Assembly: GCF_014642175.1 (NCBI RefSeq) | Contig: NZ_BMIL01000003.1 | Coordinates: 186,001-250,000, forward strand | DNA from: Pedobacter quisquiliarum | Lineage (GTDB): Bacteria > Bacteroidota > Bacteroidia > Sphingobacteriales > Sphingobacteriaceae | Length of the DNA: 64,000 nucleotides | Direction: 5' to 3' | Part shown: positions 7,068-15,430 of the stretch, piece after piece | How the letters are laid out: the number at the start of each line of letters is the position of its first letter | How positions within the stretch are numbered: position 1 is the stretch's first letter | The notes under the pieces: model-generated | The model's database searches: none | Told to the model about the DNA's origin: nothing | Seen by the model: the letters and a program-made list of their open reading frames with translations, nothing else | Position numbers and translations under genes: made by a program

Positions 7068-8303
7068 TTAGAACGCCTCTCCAAGATTCAGGAATACGGA
7101 ACTGAACCCTTTACTTACACCATAGTCGATACCGATATTGGTGTTGGAAGCTTTATTGAACTTGATGCGTAATCCAGTACCTGCTGCCGGATGCCATGAC
7201 GTTAGAAAGCTACCGCTTCCACTTACGGTTGTTGCATTTGCAAAGACAACGAATCCAAGCAGCCCGTTGTTGGTGATATCACGTCTGTATTCAGATTCTA
7301 AATACATCAAGCTTCTGCCACGATACCGGTTTTGGTCTATACCTCTGCCGGACCTGTTATTGGGATCCCATCCTATACTTGGAAGATCGAGGTAGGGTGC
7401 TTTACCGTCAAACACCGTCCAGAAGTAGGACCAGAAAGCCAGTGTATTCTGCTGATTCTTCTTATTTGGATTCATATATACATACTTTCGGGCATCCAGG
7501 TATAGCGAGCGCCAACTTTCATTGCTGCCAAGGGCAGTAGCGTTGATGCGGTATACGCCATTGAAATACGCGCCGGGCAGGGGGTTAATGGCATTGTTCC
7601 TGGTATCATAGAGTACGTTCAGGCTTATACCAGAAGCAAATGAGTTGCCATCTGTGCCGTAAGGATAGTTGGTAAATTCTGTAAGATTGATGTCTGGCTC
7701 ATCACTTTTGATGTTAAAGTGGTAATCCAGGTTGTAACCAAGACCAGCATACAGGTACGGCTTGATCCGCTTTAGGGCGGTTTGATAGAATCGAATATAC
7801 TTGTAATTTACAAAAGACCGCCGATCGGCGGCGCCGGTGCCAAGTCCCCAGGTGTATTGAGGGTAGACAAGAAAACGGGTGTCACCCTGTATGGTCCAGC
7901 TGTTCTCCGGTAGCCAGATACTGGTTCTTAAAGGTAAGCCAAAGCGCGCGCCGAAATTCCAGTAGGGGGCAAAAGAAGCTGTTGAAATGTTTGTTGTGCG
8001 TCGGGGGCCCAGGTAAACACCTGCCGTGGTACTCGTCACTAAAGCGCGACCCGTACCCCCTGGTACTGTTGTTCCGAATGGGAGGAATGAAAAGGTTACC
8101 CTTTTGTCTGTCCTTGCTTCAATCTTTCCCGGCTTAATTTTAAAGAATGCTTTCCCAATGTCGATTAGGTCCGTTTGTCTGGCAGTGTCTTTTTTCTCCT
8201 GTTCGTTGGGTGGGATGATGGTGTTGGCATTTTGAGCCAAACCGATGCCGGGAACAAGTAAGAGCGGGTAGATAATTAACCTTCTGATTAGTTTCATATG
8301 CAT
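7068..8303 (-). CDS. Omp85/BamA-TamA-like outer-membrane barrel without POTRA domains
   Basis: A 411-residue protein with a signal peptide (LIRRLIIYPLLLVPGIGLAQ) and a C-terminal part rich in alternating aromatic strands, ending in Phe as outer-membrane barrels do. The RYRGRSLMYLESEYRR segment at about residue 325 resembles the (V/I)RG(F/Y) loop-6 motif of Omp85 proteins and their following strand. There is no room for POTRA repeats: only about 45 residues lie between the signal and the first strands. In Bacteroidota such short 'BamA/TamA family' barrels are common and of unknown cargo. A second ATG two codons inside (8297) is an equally good start. It converges on the gene at 6581. Confidence 0.75.
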   Translation of the reverse strand: MHMKLIRRLIIYPLLLVPGIGLAQNANTIIPPNEQEKKDTARQTDLIDIGKAFFKIKPGKIEARTDKRVTFSFLPFGTTVPGGTGRALVTSTTAGVYLGPRRTTNISTASFAPYWNFGARFGLPLRTSIWLPENSWTIQGDTRFLVYPQYTWGLGTGAADRRSFVNYKYIRFYQTALKRIKPYLYAGLGYNLDYHFNIKSDEPDINLTEFTNYPYGTDGNSFASGISLNVLYDTRNNAINPLPGAYFNGVYRINATALGSNESWRSLYLDARKYVYMNPNKKNQQNTLAFWSYFWTVFDGKAPYLDLPSIGWDPNNRSGRGIDQNRYRGRSLMYLESEYRRDITNNGLLGFVVFANATTVSGSGSFLTSWHPAAGTGLRIKFNKASNTNIGIDYGVSKGFSSVFLNLGEAF

Positions 8304-8391
8304 TTTCCGGAATTCAAATGCCGGGTGTATATACTAAACAGCAATTTCGCGGAAAAGTTAAGGCCTGACCAAATTAAGACAATTATAATAG

Positions 8392-8421
8392 AGGCCTGAA
8401 CAAAGGCGATCGTTCAGGCCT
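8392..8421 (-). terminator. Hairpin after the SDR gene
   Basis: AGGCCTGAAC (8392-8401) pairs with GTTCAGGCCT (8412-8421). On the minus strand it is followed by CTATTATAATT, only a weak T-rich run, so termination is likely but not certain. Confidence 0.5.
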
Positions 8422-8430
8422 GATGCGTAC

Positions 8431-9141
8431 TTATTTTGGTAAGGTGGGTCTGATCTCAATTTTACTTGGTAGTGTTCTTTCATGCATGTTCAGCATATCT
8501 ACCACTAACTTTCCAAGATCTTCCGGTTGAATTTTCCAGGCATCCTTTTCCTGATCGGGTTCATGCTCGTTGAAGTATGTTGCAACGGAGCCAGGCATAA
8601 TGGTGCTTACTTTAACGTTATATTTTCTTAAATCCAGCATGATGGCCTGCGAGAATCCGGTAAGCCCGAACTTACTTGCATTGTAGGCAGCGCCGCCTTC
8701 AAAGAAATTTGTTCCCGCAAGACTGGAAATGGTGAAGATGTAGCCTTTTGCATCTTTGATATGTGAGACCGCCGCTTTCACGCTGTAAAATACACCCGTT
8801 AAGTTGGTGTCGATAGTATCTTGCCATGAAGCCTCATCCAGCTGGTCTATAGGTGCAAAGTGACCAACACCGGCATTGGCAACCAGGACATCCAATTTGC
8901 CCCATTTTTCAATGACTTTCGCCACTGCCGCTTTTTGTGATGTTAGGTCCTTAACATCTGCCGCAATGCCGATAATATCTCCGTATTGCTGCAGGTCGGC
9001 CGCCCCCTGATCCGCGGCTGCTTGCGAACGGCTGGTGATGGCCACCTGATGACCAGCTTTTAGTAATGCTTCTGCAATTCCGTATCCGATACCTTTACTT
9101 CCTCCGGTGATCAGGACCACTTTGTTTTTCTGATTTTCCAT
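8431..9141 (-). CDS. Short-chain dehydrogenase/reductase
   Basis: A complete classical SDR of 236 residues. Cofactor loop TGGSKGIGYGIAEA is at residues 12-25, NAGVGHF near 90, catalytic Ser in ISSLAG near 141, and the active-site YNASK near 155. The basic residue after the second strand (TSRSQ) suggests NADP(H) preference. Substrate is not predictable. The gene is transcribed away from the molybdenum hydroxylase genes, with a 137-base spacer between the two starts. Confidence 0.9.
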   Translation of the reverse strand: MENQKNKVVLITGGSKGIGYGIAEALLKAGHQVAITSRSQAAADQGAADLQQYGDIIGIAADVKDLTSQKAAVAKVIEKWGKLDVLVANAGVGHFAPIDQLDEASWQDTIDTNLTGVFYSVKAAVSHIKDAKGYIFTISSLAGTNFFEGGAAYNASKFGLTGFSQAIMLDLRKYNVKVSTIMPGSVATYFNEHEPDQEKDAWKIQPEDLGKLVVDMLNMHERTLPSKIEIRPTLPK

Positions 9142-9225
9142 GCACTCATAACCGTTAAGGTTGCTTTAAAGTTTTTACGGTATGTAAGCGGATTAGACCA
9201 ACCTGCTTAATCTGAACTGTGATGA

Positions 9226-9250
9226 CATTTTGTAAACAAATGTTTGTAAA
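9226..9250. promoter_or_regulatory. Possible operator between the SDR and hydroxylase genes
   Basis: The spacer holds CATTTTGT-AA-ACAAATG, an imperfect inverted repeat with one bulged T, and the word TTTGTAAA occurs twice in succession. The position between two divergent starts suits a regulator-binding site. No regulator gene is adjacent, and no TAnnTTTG box was found, so this is tentative. Confidence 0.3.
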
Positions 9251-9278
9251 TGAAGTTTAATTAAGAAGAATTAGTTGT

Positions 9279-9791
9279 ATGGAAACAGAAAAATACAATA
9301 ACACGCCCCAGGAGCCAACGATCAGTCTAACGGTGAATGGGCAGATGCACACGCTGAAGGTAGAACCATGGGTAAGTCTGTTGGATGCTTTGCGTGATCA
9401 TTTACAATTAACCGGCACAAAGAAGGGCTGTGACCATGGCCAATGTGGGGCATGCACGGTATTGGTGGATGGCAAGCGTATCAATGCTTGTATGACTTTG
9501 GCTATTATGCGAGACGGGGCAGAAATTACCACTGTGGAAGGATTGTCTCAGGGCCAGGATCTTCATCCCTTACAGCAGGCCTTTATAGATCATGATGCGT
9601 TTCAATGCGGTTACTGCACACCTGGACAGCTATGCTCGGCGATTGGTCTTATGCAAGAAGGTAAAGCAAAAACGCTGGCAGAGGTACAGGATCTGATGAG
9701 TGGAAACATTTGTCGCTGTGCCGCATACAGCAATATCAATGCAGCCATTTGCGAGGTTATGGGCATCGAAAATAGAGGAGGCAGCTTATGA
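9279..9791 (+). CDS. Molybdenum hydroxylase 2Fe-2S subunit (PaoA/YagT-like)
   Basis: This 170-residue subunit carries two [2Fe-2S] clusters that move electrons from the molybdenum site to FAD. The plant-ferredoxin-type cluster ligands are C51, C56, C59 and C71 (CDHGQCGAC). The second cluster uses C110, C113, C145 and C147 (CGYC, CRC). E. coli PaoA has a twin-arginine leader; here the N-terminus is a short polar extension with no signal, so the enzyme is predicted to be cytoplasmic. The stop overlaps the start of the next gene by 4 bases. The full three-gene set is present. Confidence 0.92.
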   Translation: METEKYNNTPQEPTISLTVNGQMHTLKVEPWVSLLDALRDHLQLTGTKKGCDHGQCGACTVLVDGKRINACMTLAIMRDGAEITTVEGLSQGQDLHPLQQAFIDHDAFQCGYCTPGQLCSAIGLMQEGKAKTLAEVQDLMSGNICRCAAYSNINAAICEVMGIENRGGSL

Positions 9792-10786
9792 ACCGCATCA
9801 CTTACAGCAAAGCGACAGACGTTCGTGATGCAATTCAGGAGCACAGCAAGACCGACAAGGCCCAATATATAGCAGGTGGCACGAACCTGTTGGATCTGAT
9901 GAAAGTTAATGTGATGCGACCAGCGCACCTGGTTGATATTAATAAAATCGGATTTGACTTTATTGAGCAGGAAGCAGATGGTGGCTTAAGGCTGGGTGCA
10001 TCTGTTACCAATGCCGATACTGCTTATCATCAGCATGTGCAACAGCATTATCCACTGTTAGCTGAAGCCATGTTGTCAGCAGCTTCTGCGCAATTGAGAA
10101 ACATGGCCACCAATGGAGGCAACATCATGCAGCGTACCCGCTGCTACTACTTTTACGATACCAGTACAGCATGCAACAAGCGTGAGCCAGGTTCAGGTTG
10201 TTCAGCCATCAACGGTTACAATAGAATGCATGCTATCCTTGGGACTTCTGCGGATTGTATAGCAGTGCACCCATCCGACATGGCTGTTGCACTTAGGGCA
10301 TTGGATGCAGTGGTGTGTGTGGAGGGACCATCAGGGAAGCGGGAAATACCTATGGAAGCCTTTCATCGACTTCCAGAAGATAAGCCTGATCAGGATAATA
10401 CGCTCGCAGCGGATGAAGTTATTACATCCATTAAACTGCCACCTTCTAAATACGCGAAACATTACAGCTACTTAAAACTTCGGGATCGCCCATCATACGC
10501 TTTCGCCTTAGTGTCGGTTGCTGCCGCATTAAATTTAGATGAGCAGCAGCATGTATTAGAAGCCAGCATTGCACTCGGCGGTGTTGCACATAAGCCCTGG
10601 CGGATGCCTGAAGCGGAGGCGCTGCTCATCGGCAAGCCTGCAACAGCGGCAAATTTCAGGATGGCCGCCGATATGCTCCTGAGCACGGCTCAGGGCTATG
10701 GACACAATAATTTTAAGATAGAACTCGCCCGGCGCGCGATTGTCCGTGCCTTGGAACAAGCAGTAAATAAGCAAGCAACATTATGA
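9788..10786 (+). CDS. Molybdenum hydroxylase FAD/4Fe-4S subunit (PaoB/YagS-like)
   Basis: This 332-residue FAD-binding subunit has the flavin motifs AGGTNLLD and ATNGGNIMQRTRC. Four cysteines (C119, C129, C138, C157) in RTRCYYF..ACNKREPGSGC..C match those that bind the extra [4Fe-4S] cluster known in E. coli PaoB and its 4-hydroxybenzoyl-CoA-reductase-like relatives. Classical xanthine dehydrogenase FAD subunits lack this insertion, so the assignment to the PaoABC aldehyde-oxidoreductase branch is good. ATGA overlaps join it to both neighbours, giving tight translational coupling. Confidence 0.92.
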   Translation: MNRITYSKATDVRDAIQEHSKTDKAQYIAGGTNLLDLMKVNVMRPAHLVDINKIGFDFIEQEADGGLRLGASVTNADTAYHQHVQQHYPLLAEAMLSAASAQLRNMATNGGNIMQRTRCYYFYDTSTACNKREPGSGCSAINGYNRMHAILGTSADCIAVHPSDMAVALRALDAVVCVEGPSGKREIPMEAFHRLPEDKPDQDNTLAADEVITSIKLPPSKYAKHYSYLKLRDRPSYAFALVSVAAALNLDEQQHVLEASIALGGVAHKPWRMPEAEALLIGKPATAANFRMAADMLLSTAQGYGHNNFKIELARRAIVRALEQAVNKQATL

Positions 10787-13008
10787 AATCAGGATATATA
10801 GGCGCAGCCGTAAACCGGGTAGATGGCTATTTGAAGGTTAGGGGAGAAGCAAAGTACGCAGCAGAATATCAAGCTGAGCAACTGTGTTATGGCGTGGTTG
10901 TTTCTTCGTCGATTGCAAAAGGTAAAATTAAAACACTGGATGCTTCTAAAGCTTTGGCTTTGGACGGTGTACTTCAGGTTTTTAGCCATGAAAATAGAAC
11001 CAGTTTGCCTTGGTTCGATAGGAGTTACAAGGATGAAGATCAGCCACCAGGCTCACCCTTCCGTCCTTTTTACAGCAACGAAATACAATTCAACATGCAG
11101 CCGATCGCCCTGGTGGTTGCGGAAAGCTTCGAGTTGGCGCGCTATGCCGCCACACTGATCGACGTGGAATACAAGGCGGTTGATTTTAATGCTGATTTCC
11201 TGAATAGTCAGGAAAAAGCATACGAAGCCAAAAAAGGAAAAAGTGGTTGGAAGCCTCCAAAGTCAAGAGGTAATGCCAGTAAGGCATTGAAGCATGCTGA
11301 TGTATTGGTGGAAGCAACATACTTTCATCCTGCAGAACATCACAATCCCTTAGAACTTCATGCCAGCACTGTGGTGGTTGAAGCCGACGATACCTTTACG
11401 GTTTATGATAAAACACAAGGGGTGTTTAACTCACAGCAGTACCTCATGAACATATTCGGGCTGTCCAAAGCGGAGGTCCATGTTAAGGCACCATATATAG
11501 GTGGCGCGTTCGGCTCAGGTTTGCGCCCGCAGTATCAATTGTTCATGGCCTTTATGGCTGCTAAGGCCTTAAAGCGATCCGTCAGAGTGGTGCTTACTCG
11601 CCAGCAGATGTTTTCCTTTGGACACCGGCCCATGACAACGCAGCAGCTTTCATTAGCTGCATCCTCGAAAGGAAAGCTAGTTGGCATTAAGCATGAAGCG
11701 ATTGCGGAAACATCCCAATTTGAAGAATACACGGAGAATGTGGTGAACTGGTCGGGGATGTTGTACGACTGTCCGGATGTGGATTTAAGTTATAAACTGC
11801 TTAAACTCGACACGTATACCCCTTTGGATATGCGGGCACCCGGCGGTGCTACCGGGGTGTATGCCTTTGAAGCCGCAATAGACGAACTTGCCTGTAAAGC
11901 AGGTGTAGATCCGCTACAGTTCAGACTCTTAAACTATGCGGAGCAGGAGCAGAACGAAAAGCTGCCATTTTCCAGTAAGGAGCTGAAGGCCTGTTATGCT
12001 ATTGCTGCCGATAAGTTTGGATGGGCCCGCAGAAACCCTATCCCTGGGCAGCTACGTGAAGGTGATAACCTCTTAGGCGTTGGAATGGCCACTGGAGTCT
12101 GGGAAGCGCAGCAGCAACAGGTGATGGCAAAAGCCAAGCTCTCGCCAGACGGCCAGCTGGTGGTGAGTTGTGGGACAGCTGACATTGGCACAGGAACATA
12201 CACCGTCATGTCGCAGATTGCAGCAGAGACGCTTGGCCTTCCTATCGAAGATGTGTCGTTCCTTTTAGGAGATTCCGACTTACCAATGGCCCCGCTTCAG
12301 GGCGGGTCCTGGACCGCAAGTTCGGTTGGCCCGGCGGTACTTAGTGTTTGCGAGGGCTTAAAAGAAAAGCTTCTTAAAGAGGCGGCAGGATTACCCCACT
12401 CGGGTTTCAAAGGAGCCAAAGTGGAGGAAGTGTTGTTTAAAGATGGCATGCTGTGTTTAAAAGGTGACCCATCGGTACAGCTTTCGATTGCTGCATTGAT
12501 GAAACAGCGCAACCTCGCCATATTGGAACATCAAACCGCCTCCATGCCTGATCCTAAGCAAAGTCAGTATGGTAAATACACGCATTCTGCCGTCTTCGTG
12601 GAAGTGAAAGTAGATGCGGAGCTCGGGAATGTACAGGTGAGCAGGGTTGTTGTGGCGGTGGCTGCCGGTCGGATCCTAAACCCGAAGACCGCTCGAAGCC
12701 AGGTGCTTGGGGGCGTTGTGTGGGGGATAAGCATGGCCCTGGAAGAGGAGTCCGTGATGGATAAACAATATGGTCGCTTCATAAATCATGACCTGGCAGA
12801 GTACCATGTTGCCGTCAATGCAGATGTGCACGACATCGAAGTAATTTTTGTGGAAGAGGAAGACGATGTGATTAACCCACTTGGCGTAAAAGGACTTGGT
12901 GAGATCGGGATTGTGGGTGTGCCTGCAGCAATATCTAATGCGATTTATAATGCCACAGGTAAACGTTTGCGAGCCTTGCCTTTTACACTCGATAAGCTGC
13001 TGGAATAA
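10783..13008 (+). CDS. Molybdenum hydroxylase catalytic subunit (PaoC/YagR-like)
   Basis: The 741-residue subunit binds the molybdenum cofactor and the substrate. It has the N-terminal hammerhead domain (VDGYLKVRGEAKYAAEY), GGAFGSGLRPQ at about 240, MRAPGGATGVYAFE at about 350, QGGSWTASSVG at about 505, and the catalytic glutamate in GLGEIG (Glu707). Length fits PaoC. Likely reaction is oxidation of aldehydes to acids, but substrate cannot be fixed from sequence. No XdhC/PaoD-type chaperone gene is seen here. The cofactor operon 3.4 kb upstream is the obvious source of its cofactor. Confidence 0.92.
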   Translation: MKSGYIGAAVNRVDGYLKVRGEAKYAAEYQAEQLCYGVVVSSSIAKGKIKTLDASKALALDGVLQVFSHENRTSLPWFDRSYKDEDQPPGSPFRPFYSNEIQFNMQPIALVVAESFELARYAATLIDVEYKAVDFNADFLNSQEKAYEAKKGKSGWKPPKSRGNASKALKHADVLVEATYFHPAEHHNPLELHASTVVVEADDTFTVYDKTQGVFNSQQYLMNIFGLSKAEVHVKAPYIGGAFGSGLRPQYQLFMAFMAAKALKRSVRVVLTRQQMFSFGHRPMTTQQLSLAASSKGKLVGIKHEAIAETSQFEEYTENVVNWSGMLYDCPDVDLSYKLLKLDTYTPLDMRAPGGATGVYAFEAAIDELACKAGVDPLQFRLLNYAEQEQNEKLPFSSKELKACYAIAADKFGWARRNPIPGQLREGDNLLGVGMATGVWEAQQQQVMAKAKLSPDGQLVVSCGTADIGTGTYTVMSQIAAETLGLPIEDVSFLLGDSDLPMAPLQGGSWTASSVGPAVLSVCEGLKEKLLKEAAGLPHSGFKGAKVEEVLFKDGMLCLKGDPSVQLSIAALMKQRNLAILEHQTASMPDPKQSQYGKYTHSAVFVEVKVDAELGNVQVSRVVVAVAAGRILNPKTARSQVLGGVVWGISMALEEESVMDKQYGRFINHDLAEYHVAVNADVHDIEVIFVEEEDDVINPLGVKGLGEIGIVGVPAAISNAIYNATGKRLRALPFTLDKLLE

Positions 13009-13040
13009 ATCCAGGAAATAAGTAAATCCAGGAAACAAAA

Positions 13041-13073
13041 AAAAGCGGATGTCTCAAGAGAACATCCGCTTTT
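13041..13073. terminator. Bidirectional terminator between convergent genes
   Basis: AAAAGCGGATGT (13041-13052) pairs with ACATCCGCTTTT (13062-13073), with A and T runs on both sides. It serves the hydroxylase operon and the sugar dehydrogenase gene on the opposite strand. Confidence 0.85.
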
Positions 13074-13090
13074 TTATTGTGACTATTTGC

Positions 13091-14344
13091 CTATTTCTTG
13101 GCGACTTTATACAATCTTCCGCCATCTGTTACCGCGTAAAGCGCACCATCCTTGCCAACGGTCAATGCACGGAAACGCTGACCTTCATCAGCCAACAAGC
13201 GTTCCTCACCTACAACTTTATCATCCTTAATCACCAGCCTTGCAATGTGCATGCTGCTTAACCCACCGATGAAGAGGTTGTTTTTCCATTCTGGAATGAC
13301 GTCGCTGTTATAGAAGGTAATACCTGCGGGTGACAAAACCGGATCCCAGTAGTAAACCGGCTGTTCCATTCCATCTTTTTGCTGAATGCCAGATAGTACT
13401 TTTCCGCCAGCATATTCAATACCGTAGGTGATAACGGGCCATCCGTAGTTCTTGCCTGGACGGATAATGTTGATTTCATCACCGCCACGAGGGCCGAATT
13501 CAGACTCCCAAAGGTCGCCGGTAGCAGGATTGAAGGCTAAGCCGTTAGGATTGCGGTGACCGTAAGAGTAAATCTCAGCTCTTGCATTTGCCTGGCCTGC
13601 GAAAGGGCCGTTGGCAACGGGTTTGCCGTCGGTGGTAATGTGAATGATTTTACCTAAGGAAGAGTTCAGTGCCTGCGCCTGCTCTCTGGTCTCCGTAGAA
13701 GAACGTTCGCCTGCGCTGAGGAATAGGTTACCTTCTTTATCAAAGACGATTCGTGAACCATAATGTAGTGTACCATCAAATGCCGGGGTTACACGGTAGA
13801 TTACTTTTACGTCTTCAATTTTGGTGTCATCTGCAGAGAGCTTTCCTCTTCCTACTGCAGCGAGGTTCCCGCCATTCGTCTTTTCTGAAAATGTCCAGTA
13901 AACCAATCTGTTGGATGCAAATTGCGGATCAATGTTTACGTCCTGTAAACCGCCCTGGCCTTCAGAATTAACGGCAGGAAGACCGGTTACTTTCTTCTGT
14001 GGTTTACCATCAGCACCAAGGATTCTCATGTTTCCTTTCTTTTCTGTAACGAGAAAACGGCCATCTGGCAGGTTAACGATACCCCATGGCTGTTCAAGTT
14101 CCGTTGTGAGTACAGTGATGTTCAGTGGTGTCGTTGTTTTTACCCCTGGTGCACGTGTCTGTCCTTTGAATGCAGGTTTATAGTCGCTGTTTGGTGCCTT
14201 CGTCTCTACCGGGGCAGCCGTCGTGTCGGGTGTTGGCTGCTCCTGACCGGCTGATTCGGTCTGGTCTGACCCGCTCTTGCAGGCAGGTATTGCTGCGATA
14301 AGGGCGGCGCCAAGAAGAAGTGCTTTAATGTTATGCTCAATCAT
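13091..14344 (-). CDS. PQQ-dependent aldose sugar dehydrogenase-like lipoprotein
   Basis: A 417-residue protein of the soluble quinoprotein glucose/sorbosone dehydrogenase family (YliI/Asd type). The N-terminus is a lipoprotein signal with lipobox IPAC and a 45-residue Ser/Thr/Pro-rich linker. The beta-propeller shows EQPWGIVNLPDG, EGQGGLQDV, the SYGHRNPNGLAF segment and GDLWESEFGPRGGDEIN with GKNYGWP, the last group being the family hallmark. It would oxidise aldose sugars outside the inner membrane. PQQ biosynthesis genes are not in this window, so cofactor supply is unknown. Confidence 0.88.
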   Translation of the reverse strand: MIEHNIKALLLGAALIAAIPACKSGSDQTESAGQEQPTPDTTAAPVETKAPNSDYKPAFKGQTRAPGVKTTTPLNITVLTTELEQPWGIVNLPDGRFLVTEKKGNMRILGADGKPQKKVTGLPAVNSEGQGGLQDVNIDPQFASNRLVYWTFSEKTNGGNLAAVGRGKLSADDTKIEDVKVIYRVTPAFDGTLHYGSRIVFDKEGNLFLSAGERSSTETREQAQALNSSLGKIIHITTDGKPVANGPFAGQANARAEIYSYGHRNPNGLAFNPATGDLWESEFGPRGGDEINIIRPGKNYGWPVITYGIEYAGGKVLSGIQQKDGMEQPVYYWDPVLSPAGITFYNSDVIPEWKNNLFIGGLSSMHIARLVIKDDKVVGEERLLADEGQRFRALTVGKDGALYAVTDGGRLYKVAKK

Positions 14345-14387
14345 AGTATTTGGTTTTAAGTTGGTGTTCCGGGAATGAAAATATAAA

Positions 14388-14416
14388 AAAAAGCCCTACG
14401 TTGTGTAGCGCTTTTT
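14388..14416 (-). terminator. Terminator after the glycine-rich gene
   Basis: AAAAAGC-C-CTAC and GTAG-C-GCTTTTT form an 11-base-pair stem around one C-C mismatch with loop GTTGT. It lies between two minus-strand genes and so separates their transcripts. Confidence 0.7.
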
Positions 14417-14422
14417 ACAAAT

Positions 14423-14857
14423 CTAAAATTTCCCGAGGATGTTTCCCAACGCACCCGACAAACCGCCGCCGCCGCCAAGGCCTTTTGTGATGGATTCCAG
14501 GCTGATACTGTTGTCATTCGGGTCAGTTGCCTTGCTTGCAAGTTTCTGCAGGATCCCAGGAAGTGCAGCCGCAACCGCGCCCGTTACAGCAGGCGGTAAG
14601 CCGAACTTACTACCCAGCGATGATACAAGTCCACCTTTAATGGCTCCTGTAACTGGATTGCCGGAGCCACCGCCGCCGAAGGCAGCAAGGATGCCGCCAA
14701 TGCCGCCCTGGCCAGTTGCCTGACCTTTCAAGCCCTGTTCAATCTGACTTGCTACTTCTTTATGAACATCATCAGCTTTATCTGCAGGAATGGCTGCCGC
14801 CGCTTGCGGGTTACTGGCCATCTGCTCTTTTACAACGTTTAGAATTTGATCAAACAT
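14423..14857 (-). CDS. Small glycine-rich protein, DUF937/YidB-like
   Basis: A 144-residue protein without signal peptide. Residues 1-50 are helical and polar (MFDQILNVVKEQMASN..). Residues 50-75 are glycine-rich. A helix-rich part with SSLGSKFGLPPAVTGAVAAALPGIL follows, and the tail is LGGGGGLSGALGNILGKF. The alternation of glycine-rich stretches with short amphipathic helices resembles DUF937/YidB proteins, but the match is by pattern only. It stands alone with its own terminator. Confidence 0.7.
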   Translation of the reverse strand: MFDQILNVVKEQMASNPQAAAAIPADKADDVHKEVASQIEQGLKGQATGQGGIGGILAAFGGGGSGNPVTGAIKGGLVSSLGSKFGLPPAVTGAVAAALPGILQKLASKATDPNDNSISLESITKGLGGGGGLSGALGNILGKF

Positions 14858-15041
14858 ATCTTTTCAGTTTAAGGTGTCTTTATAGTGGTGACACAAAGAA
14901 GTAACACCGTGCAAGTCTGCTGGTTTGCAAATCTTTTCATCGGTTACATTTAGGTTGAGCTATATGCCTGATTATATCCATGTTAATCTTGCTATTTAGG
15001 ACTTCTGGCAACAATCTTGATGCTGTCCTGAAAAGCGACTT

Positions 15042-15251
15042 ATGAAAAAAGGAGATAAAGTAGAATGGAACTGGGGTAAGTCCCAGGCTTCAGGAACCAT
15101 TGAAAAGAAACACGTGGAGCCGGTTAAGAAGACCATTAAAGGCACTACGGTAAAGCGTAACGCATCAAAGGAAAACCCAGCTTATGAAATCTCAATGGAG
15201 GAAGGGAAGAAAGTGTTGAAATCAGAATCTGAGCTCAAGCCGGATAAATAA
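15042..15251 (+). CDS. DUF2945 / HVA1 Tudor-like small protein
   Basis: A 69-residue basic protein: MKKGDKVEWNWGKSQASGTI at the start, a central KGTTVKRNASKENPAYEI, and a Lys/Glu-rich tail. This is the pattern of the 'hypervirulence associated protein TUDOR domain' family (DUF2945), widespread in bacteria and of unknown role. GGAG-like spacing is poor, but the ATG at 15042 directly begins the conserved domain. It is single, with 170 bases upstream and about 180 downstream without other genes. Confidence 0.8.
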   Translation: MKKGDKVEWNWGKSQASGTIEKKHVEPVKKTIKGTTVKRNASKENPAYEISMEEGKKVLKSESELKPDK

Positions 15252-15430
15252 TTGCTGGCTTTATTATACAGTCATATGCCCCGAATCTTAGAAATTATCC
15301 TTTAGAGGTAAGCTGAGCTGATACTTTTTTACCAAAAACTGTCCTGAAAAGTGCGTGCATGTGTAATCGGGATAGAAGTTTGCTATTTTGCTGCGCGAAA
15401 ACGTGACGCTTAAAATAACCGACTTTGTTA

